The notes beneath the pieces are model-generated. The model searched no databases, was not told where the DNA came from, and worked only from the letters and a program-made list of their open reading frames with translations. DNA of 64,000 nucleotides, from assembly GCF_021582895.2 (NCBI RefSeq), contig NZ_CP091139.2, positions 1,054,001 to 1,118,000 of the forward strand, given 5' to 3'. Shown here piece by piece: positions 11,082-21,180 of this stretch; position 1 is the stretch's first letter; the number at the start of each line of letters is the position of its first letter. Position numbers and translations under genes: made by a program. Source of the DNA: Microbacterium elymi (GTDB lineage: Bacteria > Actinomycetota > Actinomycetes > Actinomycetales > Microbacteriaceae).

Positions 11082-11711
11082 TCAGCGGAGCGCGCCGACG
11101 CTGGCCAGCGCCATCCGCAGCAGCGTGCCGCGGCCGCCCTCCATGTCGGCCGCGACGGCATCGGATGCTGCTTCCTCGGGCCCGAGCCACGTCACCTCGA
11201 GCGCATCCTGACGAGGATCGCAGGTGCCGGTGACCGGCACCACGAACGCGAGCGAGACGGCATGCTGTCGGTCGTCGTGGAACGCGCCCAGCCCCGGCAT
11301 CGGGAAGTACTCGGCCACCGTGAACGGCGTCGGTTGCAGTGGGAGCAGCGGGAACGCCATCGGGCCGAGGTCGTTCTCCAGATGGCGGAACAGCGCGTCG
11401 CGGACGGTCTCGCCGTATCGCACCCGGCCCGACACGATCGTGCGGGTCATCTCGCCCAGCGGCGTCGCGCGCAGCAGGCCCACCTCGGTGACGACGCCGA
11501 CGCCGTCGGTGCGCACCGGGACGGCCTCGACGTAGAGGATGGGCAGGCGGCGCCGCGCCTGCGCGAGTTCGACGTCGGTCAGCCAGCCGGGGTTCACGCT
11601 CCCCGCACCGGTGCCGAAGCCCTCGAGCGAGCCGGGGATGAACGGCTCGCCGCCCGGGGTCGACTCCTCCGGGTCCGGCTCGGGATCGGGGTCAGGCGTG
11701 CGGACGGGCAT
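11082..11711 (-). CDS. NUDIX-like protein, DUF4916 type
   Basis: About 209 residues. The N-terminus is Pro/Asp/Glu-rich (TPDPDPEPDPEE) and the core reads LARRRLPILYVEAVPVRTDG-like, then TEVGLLRATPLGEMTRTIVSGRV, RYGETVRDALFRHLENDLGP, and QHAVSLAFVVPVTGTCDPRQDALEVTW. This arrangement matches the actinobacterial DUF4916 group of NUDIX-fold proteins. The canonical NUDIX box is degenerate, so hydrolase activity is uncertain. The start at 11711 is chosen because ACAGGAGAC precedes it. The frame is intact. Confidence 0.75.
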   Translation of the reverse strand: MPVRTPDPDPEPDPEESTPGGEPFIPGSLEGFGTGAGSVNPGWLTDVELAQARRRLPILYVEAVPVRTDGVGVVTEVGLLRATPLGEMTRTIVSGRVRYGETVRDALFRHLENDLGPMAFPLLPLQPTPFTVAEYFPMPGLGAFHDDRQHAVSLAFVVPVTGTCDPRQDALEVTWLGPEEAASDAVAADMEGGRGTLLRMALASVGALR

Positions 11712-11736
11712 GTCTCCTGTATACCCCACGCATCCG

Positions 11737-12102
11737 TCACTCCGGTGGTTGCCGGATGTCGGATCGCCCGCCGGCCGGAGGTTCTTCGACGACGTCGCGC
11801 AGGCGGAGCAGTGCATCCGTCCAGAAGACCTCGTACCGGCGCAGCCACGGGGCCATGGCCGCGTGCAGCGCGTCCGGGTCGAGGCGGTAAAGCTGGTTGC
11901 GCCCCTCCTTGCGGGCGCGCACCAAGCCGGCCGCCCGCAGCGCCATCAGGTGTTTGGAGATCCCCGATGCCACCAGGCCGGGGAAGGCAGCGGCCAGGGC
12001 TCCGACCGACTGCTCGCCCTGGGCGGCGAGCAGGTCGAGGATGCGGCGACGCGTCGGATCGGCGAGGATGCGGAAGACCTCGTCGGTGGCATCAGGCGAC
12101 AT
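11737..12102 (-). CDS. ArsR-family HTH regulator
   Basis: Small winged-helix repressor of about 121 residues. The HTH reads DEVFRILADPTRRRILDLLA, then GLVASGISKHLMALRAAGLVRARKEGRNQLYRLDPDAL. No metal-binding ELCVCD-type motif is present. This fits the ArsR subgroup usually paired with SRPBCC (AHSA1) proteins. Its start overlaps the end of the SRPBCC gene by 11 bp, so the two are translationally coupled. It probably autoregulates through the palindrome at 12539-12554. Confidence 0.88.
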   Translation of the reverse strand: MSPDATDEVFRILADPTRRRILDLLAAQGEQSVGALAAAFPGLVASGISKHLMALRAAGLVRARKEGRNQLYRLDPDALHAAMAPWLRRYEVFWTDALLRLRDVVEEPPAGGRSDIRQPPE

Positions 12103-12520
12103 CGGCTCCCACCGCGGCCGCCAGCGCCTCCAGCACGAGGTGCTCGGCAAGGCCGCGCACGTACGCCTGCTCGATCGCCGCCCAGCGCGGCGACCCGATC
12201 CCGGCGAAGCCGTCGTGCCGCAGGGTGACCCGGGTGCCCGTCGTGACGGCCTCCAGCAGGAAGACGAGGCGGGCGGGATGCCTCCACCCGGCATCCTGCT
12301 CGCACCAGCTCAGCACGAGTCGACCTTCCGGCACGATCTCCAGCACTGTCCCGGTGATGGTAGTGCCGTCGGGCCCGGTCATCCGGTACTCCCCGCCCCG
12401 CTGCAGATCGATGTCGAGATCATCGGCCAGCCAGGAGCGCATGCCCGCGGGCTCCGCGAACTGCGCCCACACGCGGCTGGGCGGGGCGGCGATGTCGAGG
12501 ATGCGCGTGATGTCGGGCAT
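12092..12520 (-). CDS. SRPBCC (AHSA1-like) domain protein
   Basis: Single START/Bet v1-like ligand-binding domain of about 142 residues: DITRILDIAAPPSRVWAQFAEP at the N-terminus, GGEYRMTGPDGTTITGTVLEI in the middle, and LRHDGFAGIGSPRWAAIEQAY near the end. Members carry a hydrophobic cavity and are often encoded with an ArsR regulator. The partner follows here with an overlap. Ligand and reaction unknown. Confidence 0.85.
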   Translation of the reverse strand: MPDITRILDIAAPPSRVWAQFAEPAGMRSWLADDLDIDLQRGGEYRMTGPDGTTITGTVLEIVPEGRLVLSWCEQDAGWRHPARLVFLLEAVTTGTRVTLRHDGFAGIGSPRWAAIEQAYVRGLAEHLVLEALAAAVGADVA

Positions 12521-12538
12521 GGGGAACTCCTTACTCTT

Positions 12539-12554
12539 CGGTAATGCATTACCG
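12539..12554. promoter_or_regulatory. Perfect 16-bp palindrome, candidate ArsR operator
   Basis: CGGTAATGCATTACCG lies 19 bp upstream of the SRPBCC-arsR operon start. It is AT-richer than its surroundings and fully symmetric. ArsR-type dimers bind such dyads overlapping their own promoter. The assignment follows from position and symmetry. Confidence 0.7.
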
Positions 12555-12590
12555 TACAGTAAGGTCATTCTGATCGCAACGCCCTCGCTC

Positions 12591-14240
12591 TCAGTCGTGG
12601 GCGGGCACCCGCGGGATCGAGTCCAGCAGCAGGCGCGTGTAGGGGTGCTGCGGCTGCCTCGAGGAGTCGAGCAGTCGGACCTTCCTCGACGATCCGCCCG
12701 CGCCGCATGACCAGCGTCGTCTCGCATACGCGGCGCACGACGGTCAGGTCGTGGCTGATGAAGACCACGGTCAGTCCTCGGTCACGACGAATGTCGGCGA
12801 CCAGGTCCAGCACCTGCGCCTGCACCGACACATCCAGCGCGCTGGTGGCCTCGTCCATCACCAGCACGTCGGGATCGACGGCCACCGCACGGGCGATGGC
12901 GACCCGCTGCCGTTGCCCGCCCGACAGTGTGCGCGGACGCGCCGATGCGTGGCGCTCCTCGAGCCCGACCGCGGTGAGCAGCTCGACCACGCGCCGGCGC
13001 AGAGCGGCATCGCGTCGGCCGGTGTGCAGCCGGAGCGCGTCTTCGATGGCTCGCCCCACCGGGACACGCGGGTCCAGCGACAGGTACGGATCCTGGAACA
13101 CCATCTGCACAGAACGGGCCCGCGCAAGCCGCTCGGCGCGGCTGTGCGCGGCGCCGAGTCGGTCACGGCCGGCAATGTGGATGTCGCCGACATCGGGACG
13201 TTCGAGCCCCACGATCATCCGCGCCAGCGTGGATTTGCCCGAGCCGGATTCGCCGACCACGCCCAGCGCGCCGCCACGCGCCAGTGCGAACGAAGCGCCC
13301 GACACGGCCTGCAGGGGCGCTCGACCCGCCACGTGGTAGCTCTTGCCGAGTCCCTCCACCCGCAGTATGGGCTCATCTGCGGGCGCCGGCGCGGGCTCGG
13401 CCGGAACACCCGCGTGCCGCAGCCCGGCCGCCGCTGGGCCGGCGGTCCGGTCCAACGATGGAGTGGCCTCCACGAGGCGGCGGGTGTACGCCGCCTGCGG
13501 GTTCCCGAAAACGTCGCGCGCCGAGCCCTGCTCCTGAATCACACCGTCGTGCATCACATAGACGCGATCGCAGATGGATGCCGCCAAGTTGAGATCGTGC
13601 GTGATGAACAGCATCCCCATCCCACGCTCGCCCCGCAGATGCTCGAGCACGGCGACGATGTCGGCCTGGGTGGTCACATCCAGTGCCGAGGTGGGCTCGT
13701 CGCAGATCAGCAGCTGGGCGACGAGGTCAGCGCTCCGGCGATCATCACGCGCTGGAGCATGCCGCCGGAGAACTCGTGCGGATGCTGACGCAGATGCGCC
13801 CGGGGATCCGGCAGCCGGACAGCATCCAGCAGGTCCAGTGCACGCGTGTGGGCATCGGCCGCCGAACAATGCTCGACCAGCCGCATCGTCTCGGTCATGT
13901 GGTCGCCGATGGTGCGCATCGGATTGATCCCCGAGCGTGGATCTTGGAAGACCATGGCGGCACCTTCGCGACGCACGCGCAGCACGTCCTTTCGATGGGC
14001 GCCGACCATCTCGCGGCCGGTGACCCGCATCGACCCGCCGAGCGTCGCGGCGGCAGGCGTCAGGCCGAGCGCGGCGCGCGCCGTCAACGACTTGCCGGAG
14101 CCGGACTCGCCCACCAGTCCGACCGTCTCTCCCGCATCCACGTGCAGCGTCACGCCACGCAGGAGAGGCGTGCCGTCGGCGAGCGTCAGGGTGAGCTCCG
14201 AGACCTCGAGCAATCTGCTCGCCATTGCGGTATCGGTCAT
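12591..14240 (-). CDS. Dipeptide/oligopeptide ABC importer, fused dual ATPase (DppD-DppF type), system 1
   Basis: Cytoplasmic energiser of a peptide-type importer, about 550 residues with two ATPase domains. Domain 1: Walker A GESGSGKS (about residue 45), signature FSGGMLQRVMI, Walker B QLLICDEPTSALD. Domain 2: Walker A VVGESGSGKSTLARMI, signature LSGGQRQRVAIARA, Walker B DVLVMDEATSALD, H-loop VVFISHDLTVV. A lost C near 13717 and an extra base near 12660 break the frame; after repair it ends PQHPYTRLLLDSIPRVPAHD. The start ATG overlaps the permease stop (ATGA). Last gene of the operon starting at 19425. Confidence 0.9.
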
Positions 14241-15098
14241 GCCACATCTCCTCCGATGCGATCGGAGATGTCCTCGCCGATCACGTTCACTGCGACGACC
14301 GCGAGCACGACCGCGACGGCCGGGACCAGGGCCGGCAGGAAGGCGCCGGCGACGATGCCGGCCTGCGCCTCGTTGATCATCGCGCCCCAGTCCGCTGTCG
14401 GCGGCTGCACGCCCAGCCCCAGGAACGAGAGCCCGGCCAGCTCTGCCAGGATGTAGCCGAAGTTCAGCGTCGACTGCGCGCCGACGACCGGGGTCACGTT
14501 CGGCAGCACCCGGCGCAAGCGCGATCCAGGGCCCCGAGAAGCCCTGCACACGGTAGGCGGCCACGTACGGGCGGGACCGCTCGGCACTGACCAGAGCGCG
14601 GGTCAGCCGCGCGACGTACGGCGCGTATGCGATGCTCATCGCGATCACCGGTGCGATCAGCCCCTTGCCGAACAGCGCGACCGCCATGATGCCCAGAAGC
14701 AGCGACGGAAACGCGAACAGCACATCGAACAGCCGGCCCAGGACGGCATCCAGCCAGCCGCCGCGCCAGGCGGCTGCAAGACCGAGCAGGATGCCCACGA
14801 TCGTCGAGCCGACGACCACGGCCAGCGGGCCGAGCAGCGCGGTCTGCGCGCCGAACATCGTGCGGCTGAGCAGATCGCGCCCGAGGCCGTCGGTGCCGAG
14901 CCAGTGCGCGGCGCTGGGGCCGGCGTTGATGGCGGTGAAGTCGACGGCATCCGGTGCGAACGGTGCGATGACGGGAGCCAATGCTGCCATCAGCACGAGC
15001 AGCACCACGACGATGACGGCGACCCAGGTGGTGGCAGAAGCGCGCGGGAAGCGCGTGGTGCGCAGAATGCGCAGGGTCATGGTCGCAGTCGTGCTCAT
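14237..15098 (-). CDS. Peptide-type ABC permease, DppC-like, system 1
   Basis: Inner-membrane permease of about 287 residues. N-terminal membrane segment TWVAVIVVVLLVLMAALAPV, the periplasmic HWLGTDGLGRDLLSRTMFGA block typical of DppC/OppC, and the EAA-like cytoplasmic loop YVAAYRVQGFSGPWIALRRV that contacts the ATPase. The extra base at about 14515 (GCTGC read as GCTTGC) falls inside this loop. Overlaps both neighbours at ATGA-type junctions, so it is translationally coupled. Confidence 0.9.
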
Positions 15099-16046
15099 CG
15101 TGCGGCTTCCCCGGCGGCCAAGCGTAGATCCAGCAGTGGTTCGAGCAGATCGACGGCGGTGTTGACAACGAGGAACACCGTGACCACCAGCAGCACGATG
15201 GCCTGCACCACGGGAAAGTCCAGTCGGTCGACGGACTGCACCAGGAGCGAACCGATGCCCGCGACCCCGAATGCCGCGTCGACGATCGTCGTGGCCACCA
15301 GCATCCCGGCGATCAGCGGGCCGCCGACGGTGAGGATCGGGCGCAGCGAGTTGCGCAAGCACGTGCCGGCGCACGACGGCGCCGGCCGGCACCCCGCGAC
15401 TGGTGGCCACCTCGACGTGCTCACGCGAGAACTGCTCGACCATCGCCGAGCGGGTCACCTTGGCGATCAGCACGACGAACACGATGGTCAGCGTGAGTGC
15501 GGGCAGCGTGAGGTGGTACACCATGTCGCCGAACCCTTCGCCGGCGCCGAAGGTGGGGAACCAGCCCAGATCGACCGCGAACACTGCGATCAGCAGGATT
15601 GCGACCACGAAGGACGGCATCGCGCTGAGCACGGTCAGCCCGATCAGCGTGACCCGGTCGGCGGCGCGGCCGCGGTAGACCGCGGCGACGATGCCGGCGA
15701 CGAGCCCGAGCACGAGGATCGCCACCGCGGCCATCCCCACCATCAGCGCCGTGGTGGGCAGCCGACCCGCGATCACCGAGGACACATCCTGCCGATACTG
15801 CAGCGAGCGACCGAAGTCGCCGTGCAGCATGTCGACCACCCAGTTGACGTACTGCTGCCATGGGGGCAGGTCCAGTCCGAACTGCTTCGTGACCTCGGCG
15901 ATCGCCTGCGGGTTCGGACTGCGCCCGCGCAGCAGGAACCGTACGGGGTCGCCCGGAACGATGAAGCGAGAGAAGAACACCAGCAGTGACGCGAGGAACA
16001 GCGTGAGCACGAGGCTCGCAAGCTTGCCGACGACCAGCCGCACCAC
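15095..16046 (-). CDS. Peptide-type ABC permease, DppB-like, system 1
   Basis: Inner-membrane permease of about 317 residues. It opens VVRLVVGKLASLVLTLFLAS and carries the FIVPGDPVRFLLRG motif and WVVDMLHGDFGRSLQYRQDV of the DppB/OppB group. An extra base at about 15357 (GCAGC read as GCAAGC) splits VVRRHVL from RNSLRPILTVGG. The start is placed at the GTG-GTG pair at 16046; a longer reading would run into the preceding stop. Partner of the DppC-like protein. Confidence 0.88.
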
Positions 16047-16116
16047 CGCGCCCGACCGCCCGCGGCGTGCGGCGGAGGCGGAAGCGTCGGCACTGTCGAC
16101 CGGGTCCCGCAGCAGG

Positions 16117-17754
16117 TCAGCGCTTGCCAAGGGTGGCCGCCCACGGGTAGTACAGGAACGCGATCGACGGCTGCAGGCCGGTGATCCGCTTGCCGAGGAA
16201 CACCGTCGTCGGCGCGTCGAACAGCGGCAGCCACGGCAGCTTGCTCGTTGGCGATCTTCTGCGCCTTGGTCGACAGCTTCGCCCGGGCGTTGACGTCGGA
16301 GGTCCCGATCGCCTCGTTCACGACCGTGTTGAACTCCTTGTCGTCCCACTCGCCGTAGTTGCTGAACTGGCCGGTGCGCAGCACCGCGTACATCTCCAGC
16401 GGGTCGGGGCTGGACAGGTACCAGCTGGTGTAGAACATGTCGATGCCTTCACGCGCACTCGGGTCGGAGAACAGCGCGCTGAACTGCGCCGGCGTGAGGG
16501 TGACGATCTTCGCCTTCAGCCCGATGGCGTTGGCGGCGGCGGCCGTGCCCTGCGAGACGATGTTGAAGTCGTTGCCGATCGGCGCCGTGGCGAACACGAC
16601 CTCCTTGCCGGTGGCGCCGGCCTCTTCGACCAGCTTCTTCGCAGCCGCGACGTCGTACGTGTAGTCCTTCAATCCGTTGAACGCGTCATCCACGGTCGAT
16701 TCGTCGACGCCGCTCCACACCGATTTCGTGGTCATGGCGTTGGTGACCTCACCGATGCCACCGGTCATGGCCTTGACCATCTCCGGTCTGTTCAGTGCCA
16801 TCATCAGCGCTTGGCGCACGCGCACGTCACCGAGCGCGCCCTTCAGGTTCGAGATCACGATGTTGTTGACCGCGGTGTTCACACCGAGGTACAGGTGACC
16901 GGCATCCGTGCTGCGAGCTTCGGCAGCGCCTCGGCGGGCAGCATCCAGCCTGCCGTCGACGGCACCGGTGGTCAGCGCGTTCACGCGCGCTGTGGAATCG
17001 CCCATGAACACGAACGTGAAGGTCTTGTTCTTGGCCCTCAGCGCGGTGTCCCAATAGTCGTCGTAGCGCTCGAGTGTGATCGACTCGCCCGACTCCCACG
17101 ACGCGACGCTGTACGGTCCGGTGCAATTGACCAGCCCGGTCGAGTTGCCGTAGTCCTTGCCCTTCTCAGCGAGCGTCTTGGCCGACTCGACCACTCCGGC
17201 CGATGAGCCCATGGCCAGATTGAACTGCGAGTCGGGGATCGAGGTGGTGACGGTGACCTCGTACGGCCCGGTCTGCGTGATCGATCTCACGTTCTGGTAG
17301 ACATCGGCCCACGACGACCCGACAGCCGGGTCCATGTGGCGTTTCATCGAGGCCACCGCATCTGCGGCGGTCATCCTGGTTCCGTCGTGGAATGTGACGT
17401 CCTTGCGCAGTTCGTAGACCCACGTGGTCGGGGTCGGGTTGCTGAACGACTCGGCCAGGCTCGGCGACAGCGTCCAGTCCGGGTTCAGCCGCGAGCGACT
17501 CGCACACGTTGGCCAGGATCTGGTTGTCGGGGTAGTCGAACGCGTAGGCGTAGTCGAGCGAATACGGCTCGGCATAGACGGCCCAGGTGATGCTGTCGAT
17601 GTCGCCGGAGGGCGCCGGCGTGTCGGCGGTGAGGCTGTTGGACGTCTTCGGCGTCTCGGGCTGCTGTCGAGCCGGCGCATCCGGTGACCACGAGCGCGGC
17701 GGCGACGATGCCGGCAGCGGCGGTCAGGATGCGGTGACGGTGCTGAGCTGTCAT
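16117..17754 (-). CDS. Peptide-type ABC substrate-binding lipoprotein, system 1
   Basis: Extracytoplasmic solute-binding protein, family 5, about 545 residues. The signal peptide [26 protein letters not shown] ends in the lipobox VVTGC, so it is membrane-anchored. Family motifs include VYELRKDVTFHDGTRMTAADAV, LVNCTGPYSVASWESGESIT and VRQALMMALNRPEMVKAM. Breaks lie at about 17665, 17492, a compensating pair at about 16905/16918, and 16245; three involve GCAGC/GCTGC. It ends YYPWAATLGKR. The start overlaps the amidohydrolase stop. Ligand unknown; the linked amidohydrolase suggests an amide-bearing compound. Confidence 0.9.
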
Positions 17755-19425
17755 GAGTGCTCTCCTGTGGTGACGGGGGTACGGGTGTAGACCTGCGTGC
17801 CGCCGATCCACGTCGCGGCGACCTCACAGAGGTGGATGTCTGCGCTGGGCAGCGTGAACGGGTCGGGGTCGAGCACGATCAGGTCGGCGGCGAACCCCGG
17901 CGCTATCCGCCCGGTCTCGTGCTCGCGATGGTTGATCCACGCGGTGCCCGACGTATAGGCGGCCATCGCGGTGGCGAGGTCCAGGCACTGGCCGGCTCCA
18001 CCCAGCGAGGGCAGTCCCGACCCGGGATACGCACGGTTCACCGCGACGTGGATCGCATCGATCGGCGCCGCACTCGAGACCGGCCAGTCACTGCCCCCGG
18101 CCAGCCGCGCGCCGGCGCGCGCAAGGTCGCCGAACGGATAGTGCCGCGCCTCCGCGCCATCGCGCAGGAACGGGAGGGTCAGCTCGTCCAACTGGTCCTC
18201 ATGCGTGGCCCACAGCGCCTGGATGTTGGCCGTGGCATCCAATCCCGCGAAGCGGGGACATCGACCTCGTCGACCATCTGCAGGTGCGCGAGGTGATGTC
18301 GGCCGTCGGTCGCGCCGTTCGCCTCGCGCGCCGCTTCCAGCGCGTCCAGGGCCACCCGCACGGCGCGGTCGCCGAGTGCATGGAAGTGCACCTGCATGCC
18401 CGCGGCATCGAGGGCGGTGACATATTCGCGCAGGTCGTCCGGCAGGCACGAACGTCAGTCCAGAGGCGCCGGAGTCGTGGCCGTGCTCGTCGCGGTAGGG
18501 GGTGAGCATCGCGGCGGTGTGATTCTCGGCGACGCCGTCGACCATGATCTTGGTGGTGCCCAGGCGCAACCGGTCGCTGCCGAGCGCGGCGATCTCGTCG
18601 CGCCGCGCGACCATCTGCGCGACCTGCTCCGCGCCGCCGTCGCGCTCCCACCACTGTGCACCGTCGACGTGCACACGCAGTGTGCCCTCGGCGAGCGCTC
18701 GTCGGTAGGCCTCCAGGCCCTCGGCCGTCCCGGCGAGGTCGCCGATCATGGCATCCTGCCAGCCGGTGATGCCCAGTGCGATCAGACGCTCCTGCGCGCG
18801 CAGCAGTCCGCGGTAGGCGAGCTCCGGGTCGGCGGCGGGCGTGACGTGCGCGAACAGGTTCCCGGCGCCTTCGTGGAACGTTCCGGCCGGAAACCCGTCC
18901 GCCTCGCGGATGAGGACGCCGTCTGCGGGGTCGGGCGTGGACGCGTCCAGGCCCGCGGTCTGGATGGCGGCGGTGTTGGCCCAGGTGGAGTGGTGGTCGC
19001 GGCTGAGCAGGCATCACCGGACGGTCGGCGACAACCGCGTCCAGCAGACGACGTGTCGGATTGCCGCGGGGGAAGTGGTCCATCGACCAGCCGCCACCGA
19101 GGATCCAGGCGCCGGGCGGCTGCCGGGCGGCGTATTCCGCAACGATCGCGATGGCGGCGTCGGCATCCTCAGCACCCGACAGGTCGCACTGCAGCAGTTC
19201 GGTCCCGCCCCCGATCGGGTGGATGTGCGCGTCCTGGAAACCTGGCGACAGCAGGGCGCCCGCCAGATCGACGACTCGCGTGTGGGGACCGACATGGGCG
19301 ACCAGCTCGGGATCCGGCGCCACGGCGACGATGCGACCATCCGTCACGGCCACGAACTGTCCGGACACCGGTGCCCCTGATCCGGTGAAGATCGCACCGC
19401 CGGTGAAGATCACATCAGCCGTCAT
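17751..19425 (-). CDS. YtcJ-type amidohydrolase (amidohydrolase 3), paralogue 1
   Basis: Metal-dependent hydrolase of the amidohydrolase-3 group, about 558 residues. The N-terminal beta domain [17 protein letters not shown] is followed by the metal-binding [52 protein letters not shown], and the C-terminal [23 protein letters not shown] with the catalytic aspartate. Breaks at about 19012 (GCAGC read as GCAGGC), 18440 and 18253. No signal peptide, so it is cytoplasmic. First gene of the operon with the peptide importer; its stop overlaps the binding-protein start. Probably processes the imported compound. Closely similar in layout to the proteins at 35791 and 42634. Confidence 0.9.
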
Positions 19426-19471
19426 GGCCGTCCTTCCGCGTCGAAGTTCTGCTTCGAGCGAGGCTAGATGC

Positions 19472-19500
19472 AGTCAACGTCGTTGTCAACACTGTTGACT
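19472..19500. promoter_or_regulatory. Candidate TetR operator between amidohydrolase and tetR
   Basis: The core GTCAACACTGTTGAC (19485-19499) is a 15-bp dyad with 7-bp arms around one central base. An outer pair AGTCAAC (19472-19478) / GTTGACT (19494-19500) overlaps it. It sits about 50 bp from the amidohydrolase start and 100 bp from the divergent TetR start, in an AT-richer patch. Confidence 0.7.
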
Positions 19501-19597
19501 CAATGGACGTGGAACAAGTTAGGCTGACAGGGGCGTCGGGGATGCACGCGGCGCATCGGTGCACCCGCCATCTCAACGGCGGCGAACGAGGGTGGGA

Positions 19598-20294
19598 ATG
19601 GCGAATCACACGACCGCGAATCACCGGGGAAGAGCGCAGACCCGACTCGACCGCGAGGCGATCGTCGCAGCGGGCCTCGAGCTCGCGGCCTCGAGCGGCC
19701 GCGCGACCGTGTCAGTGCGCGAGCTGGGCGCTCGGCTGGGAGCCGATCCGACGGCGATCTACCGACACTTCTCCAGCAAGGAGGAGGTGATGCGTGCCCT
19801 GCTGGACGCGGTCATCGCCGAGTCGGTGGCGGCGGTGCAGGCAGAGCCCGCGGACTGGGAGCAGCGGTTGCGAGAATTGGCGACGCACACGCTGCGCACC
19901 TTCATCCGCTACCCGGCGATCGGCGCCGAGGCCACGACGCTGACCACACATGGCCCGGGCGAACTGTCGGCGATCGAGCTGATGCTGGACGCATTCACCC
20001 GCGCCGGCTTGAACGATCAGGATGTCGTGCGCCACTACGCGCTGCTTGCCCAGCACTCGCTGTCCGGGGCTGCGGGCATCGCACGCGCGCAAGCGGGAGG
20101 GCGAGCCCGGCACCGCGCGCGTGAACGGCGCCAATCCCTGGTTCGATGCGCCGCTTCGCCCTGACCCCCAGCTGTTTCCGCGCTTTGCGGCCCTGGCGAA
20201 CGAGCTCGTCGATCTGCAGGACGACGAGCTGTTCCTGCTCGGGGTCGAGTTCGTGATCGACTCTGCACGGCGGCTGGGCGCAGCCGCCGACTGA
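19598..20294 (+). CDS. TetR-family regulator, system 1
   Basis: Repressor-type regulator of about 232 residues. The N-terminal HTH is LDREAIVAAGLELAASSGRATVSVRELGARLGADPTAIYRHFSSKEEV. The C-terminal ligand domain resembles TetR_C. The start at ATG 19598 follows AGGGTGGGA. An extra A at about 20091 (GCGCAGC read as GCGCAAGC) separates AGIARAQ from REGEPGTARVNGANPWFD. Divergent from the amidohydrolase-ABC operon, so a likely local repressor acting on the dyad at 19485-19499. Confidence 0.9.
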
Positions 20295-20331
20295 CGGACG
20301 GGACGTCGGTGCACGCTGGCAGGATGGGCGC

Positions 20332-21027
20332 ATGAGCTCTTTCGACGCGCCCCGCATCGATCCCGACGCCGCACTGTGGTCGGCCCCGGCCGACGTGCGC
20401 GCCGGCCGGCCGCTGCTCGTCCTGCTGCACGGCTACGGCGCCGATGAGCACGACCTGTTCGGACTGTCTCCGGCGCTGCCCGAGGCGTTCGTCACGGCGT
20501 CCGTGCGCGCGCCGCTGACCCCGCCGTGGCCCTCCCCCGGGCACTCCTGGTATCCGATCGAAGATGTCACCGACGCCGACCTGTCGGGGCCGCGCGCACG
20601 CGACCCGGAGCGGGTGACGGCAGCGGCATCCGCGTTCTTGGAATGGCTGGATGCGGCGGCCGGCCCCGCGAGCACCGTGGGACTGCTCGGCTTCTCGCAG
20701 GGCGCCTCGGTGGCGCTGCAGGCGATGCGGCTGGCCCCCGAGCGGTTCGCGTTCGTGCTGAATCTGTCCGGGTACACCGCCCCCGGCGAGCTGCCGGGCG
20801 ATGCCGAGCTGCAGCGCCGGCGTCCGCCGGTGTTCTGGGGGCGAGGGGCGCTCGACGACGTGATCCCGGCGCCGCTGATCGACCGCACCACGCAGTGGCT
20901 TCCGGCGCACAGCGAGCTGTCCGGACGGGTCTACCCGACGCTCGGGCATGGCGTGTCCGAGGAAGAGGTCGCCGACATCCGGGTGTTCCTTGACAAGCGG
21001 CTGGCCACCCTCGACGCCGACGGATAG
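20332..21027 (+). CDS. Alpha/beta-hydrolase, carboxylesterase/phospholipase type
   Basis: Serine hydrolase of about 231 residues, YpfH/carboxylesterase-2 group. Oxyanion region LLVLLHGYGADEHDL, nucleophile elbow GLLGFSQGAS with S122, acid near WGRGALDDVIPAPL, and histidine in YPTLGHGVSEEEV. No signal peptide and no lid insertion. The frame is intact. It starts 37 bp after the TetR gene, so it could be co-transcribed with it, but no functional link is evident. Confidence 0.88.
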   Translation: MSSFDAPRIDPDAALWSAPADVRAGRPLLVLLHGYGADEHDLFGLSPALPEAFVTASVRAPLTPPWPSPGHSWYPIEDVTDADLSGPRARDPERVTAAASAFLEWLDAAAGPASTVGLLGFSQGASVALQAMRLAPERFAFVLNLSGYTAPGELPGDAELQRRRPPVFWGRGALDDVIPAPLIDRTTQWLPAHSELSGRVYPTLGHGVSEEEVADIRVFLDKRLATLDADG

Positions 21028-21163
21028 CGGGCGCGGGTGCCGGGGCGCGGTCGCCGGGGCGCGGGTGCCGCCGCGCGGTCGGCGCGGCGCGGATGCCGGA
21101 GCGCGGTCGGCGGGGCGCGGATGCCGGAGCGCGGGCGCGAATGCGGGCGCGCGGGTGCCCCAG
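21028..21163. repeat. Degenerate GC tandem repeats after the esterase gene
   Basis: About seven imperfect copies of GGGCGCGG(G/A)TGCCGG(A/G)GCGCGG-like units of 19-28 bp fill the gap between two convergent genes. No ORF is credible. The stretch may act as a bidirectional terminator through its many GC dyads. Confidence 0.6.
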
Positions 21164-21180
21164 CCCCGGCCCGCGCGGCG

